DNA of 6,510 nucleotides, from NCBI GenBank assembly GCA_016787105.1, contig JAEUVI010000311.1, forward strand, positions 1 to 6,510. The letters are read 5' to 3'. Position numbers and translations under genes: made by a program. The notes below the pieces were generated by a model. That model worked only from the letters and a program-made list of their open reading frames with translations, had not been told where the DNA came from and did no database searches. Source of the stretch: Chitinophagaceae bacterium (GTDB taxonomy: Bacteria; Bacteroidota; Bacteroidia; Chitinophagales; Chitinophagaceae). Below are positions 6,023 to 6,510 of the stretch, one piece after another; positions within the stretch are counted from its first letter, which is position 1, and every line of letters starts with the position of its first letter.

Positions 6023-6510
6023 TTAGTCTTCTTTCAATAGCTTTTCAATATCAGTTATCATTTCGGCTACTTCACTTTGTTTAAGACCATCGTATATTTT
6101 TTTTACTTCACCTTTCTTGTTTACCAAAGCAAAGAACTGTGTATGCAAAAAATCATCTTCAATACTGGTGAGATTGTTTTTGGGGTCATCAATTTTATAA
6201 CTTATCCTGGCCTGGTTATAGAGGCTGTCTTTTCTGCCGGTAAGGAATACCCATCGCTTAGTTGAAACCTGCATTGAATCTGAGTAACGTTTTAAGCGGG
6301 CAACAGAGTCTGTTGCAGGGTCACAGGTATGCGAGAGAATAAGGAAATTATCTTCGTTTTTAAATTTTTCATACACCTTCCGCATATTATTGTTGAGCCT
6401 TGGACAAATGCCGCGGCAGGTTGTAAAGAAATATTCAGCTACATATACTTTCCCATTTACATCTTTATCAGAAAAAGCTTTGCCATCCTGTGTAGTAAAA
6501 ACAAATGGCT
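6023..6510 (-). CDS. SCO1/SenC-family copper chaperone (5' end cut by window)
   Basis: Thioredoxin-fold protein that in this family delivers copper to the CuA site of cytochrome c oxidase or acts as a thiol reductase, normally anchored on the periplasmic side of the inner membrane. 161 complete codons are visible; the N-terminus, with any signal or lipoprotein anchor, lies beyond the right edge. The copper motif CxxxCP is present as TTCRGICPRL (DNA 6404-6418), the third ligand fits the His in DFLHTQFFALVNKKGEV (codon 6143-6145), and LSHTCDPATDSVARLKRY and KRWVFLTGRKDSLY match the conserved core. A Met at 6385 is internal: starting there would remove the CxxxCP motif, and the frame is open to the edge. 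An extra Cys sits in SHTCDP, where I would expect Val. It ends 79 bp before the Fur-family gene, with no terminator hairpin seen between them. Confidence 0.92.
   Translation of the reverse strand, partial: PFVFTTQDGKAFSDKDVNGKVYVAEYFFTTCRGICPRLNNNMRKVYEKFKNEDNFLILSHTCDPATDSVARLKRYSDSMQVSTKRWVFLTGRKDSLYNQARISYKIDDPKNNLTSIEDDFLHTQFFALVNKKGEVKKIYDGLKQSEVAEMITDIEKLLKED

Noticed and set aside
6077..6265. Plus-strand 62-codon open frame
   Set aside because: Antisense to the SCO gene, with no features of its own.
6023..6385. A 120-residue SCO gene starting at the Met at 6385
   Set aside because: The frame is open to the right edge and the CxxxCP copper motif lies upstream of that Met, so it is internal to a gene cut by the window.
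1..6510. CRISPR array, insertion sequence, tRNA, rRNA or prophage genes
   Set aside because: I saw no regularly spaced repeats, terminal inverted repeats, transposase or integrase motifs, or tRNA-like cloverleaf on either strand.

Overview
The window looks like an ordinary chromosomal segment from a member of the Bacteroidota, probably Chitinophagaceae. The evidence is a TonB-dependent outer-membrane beta-barrel receptor of the PF14905 type, a DUF5606 protein (a family I know only from this phylum), almost no Shine-Dalgarno sequences, and AT-rich promoters resembling the phylum's TAnnTTTG -7 element. The family-level placement is an inference from protein style, not a search result.

Layout. 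Positions 1-2602 (minus strand) hold most of a TonB-dependent receptor whose C-terminal end lies beyond the left edge. It reads without interruption for 867 codons. A 160-180 bp divergent promoter region follows. On the plus strand come a DUF5606 protein with a long histone H1-like Lys/Ala/Pro/Glu tail (2782-3474) and, 48 bp later, an M3-family oligoendopeptidase (3523-5250) with a complete zinc site. A 276 bp gap (5251-5526) between convergent genes has no protein gene. It holds a perfect TAnnTTTG box, two overlapping hairpins, a strong plus-strand terminator, and a second hairpin placed to terminate the minus-strand gene. This arrangement suggests a small RNA of about 110 nt. On the minus strand follow a Fur/Zur-type metalloregulator (5527-5943) and, 79 bp upstream of it, an SCO1/SenC copper chaperone cut by the right edge (6023-6510).

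How the genes relate. The SCO and Fur genes are codirectional with no clear terminator between them, so they may be co-transcribed and link copper handling to a metal-sensing repressor. The DUF5606 and peptidase genes may share a transcript, but nothing in the sequence shows a functional connection. The receptor is transcribed away from the rest and has no SusD partner within the window.

I found no mobile element, CRISPR array, tRNA or rRNA, and no evidence of a wholly new multi-gene system. The points most worth a second look are the possible small RNA at about 5317-5430 and the low-complexity basic tail on the DUF5606 protein.
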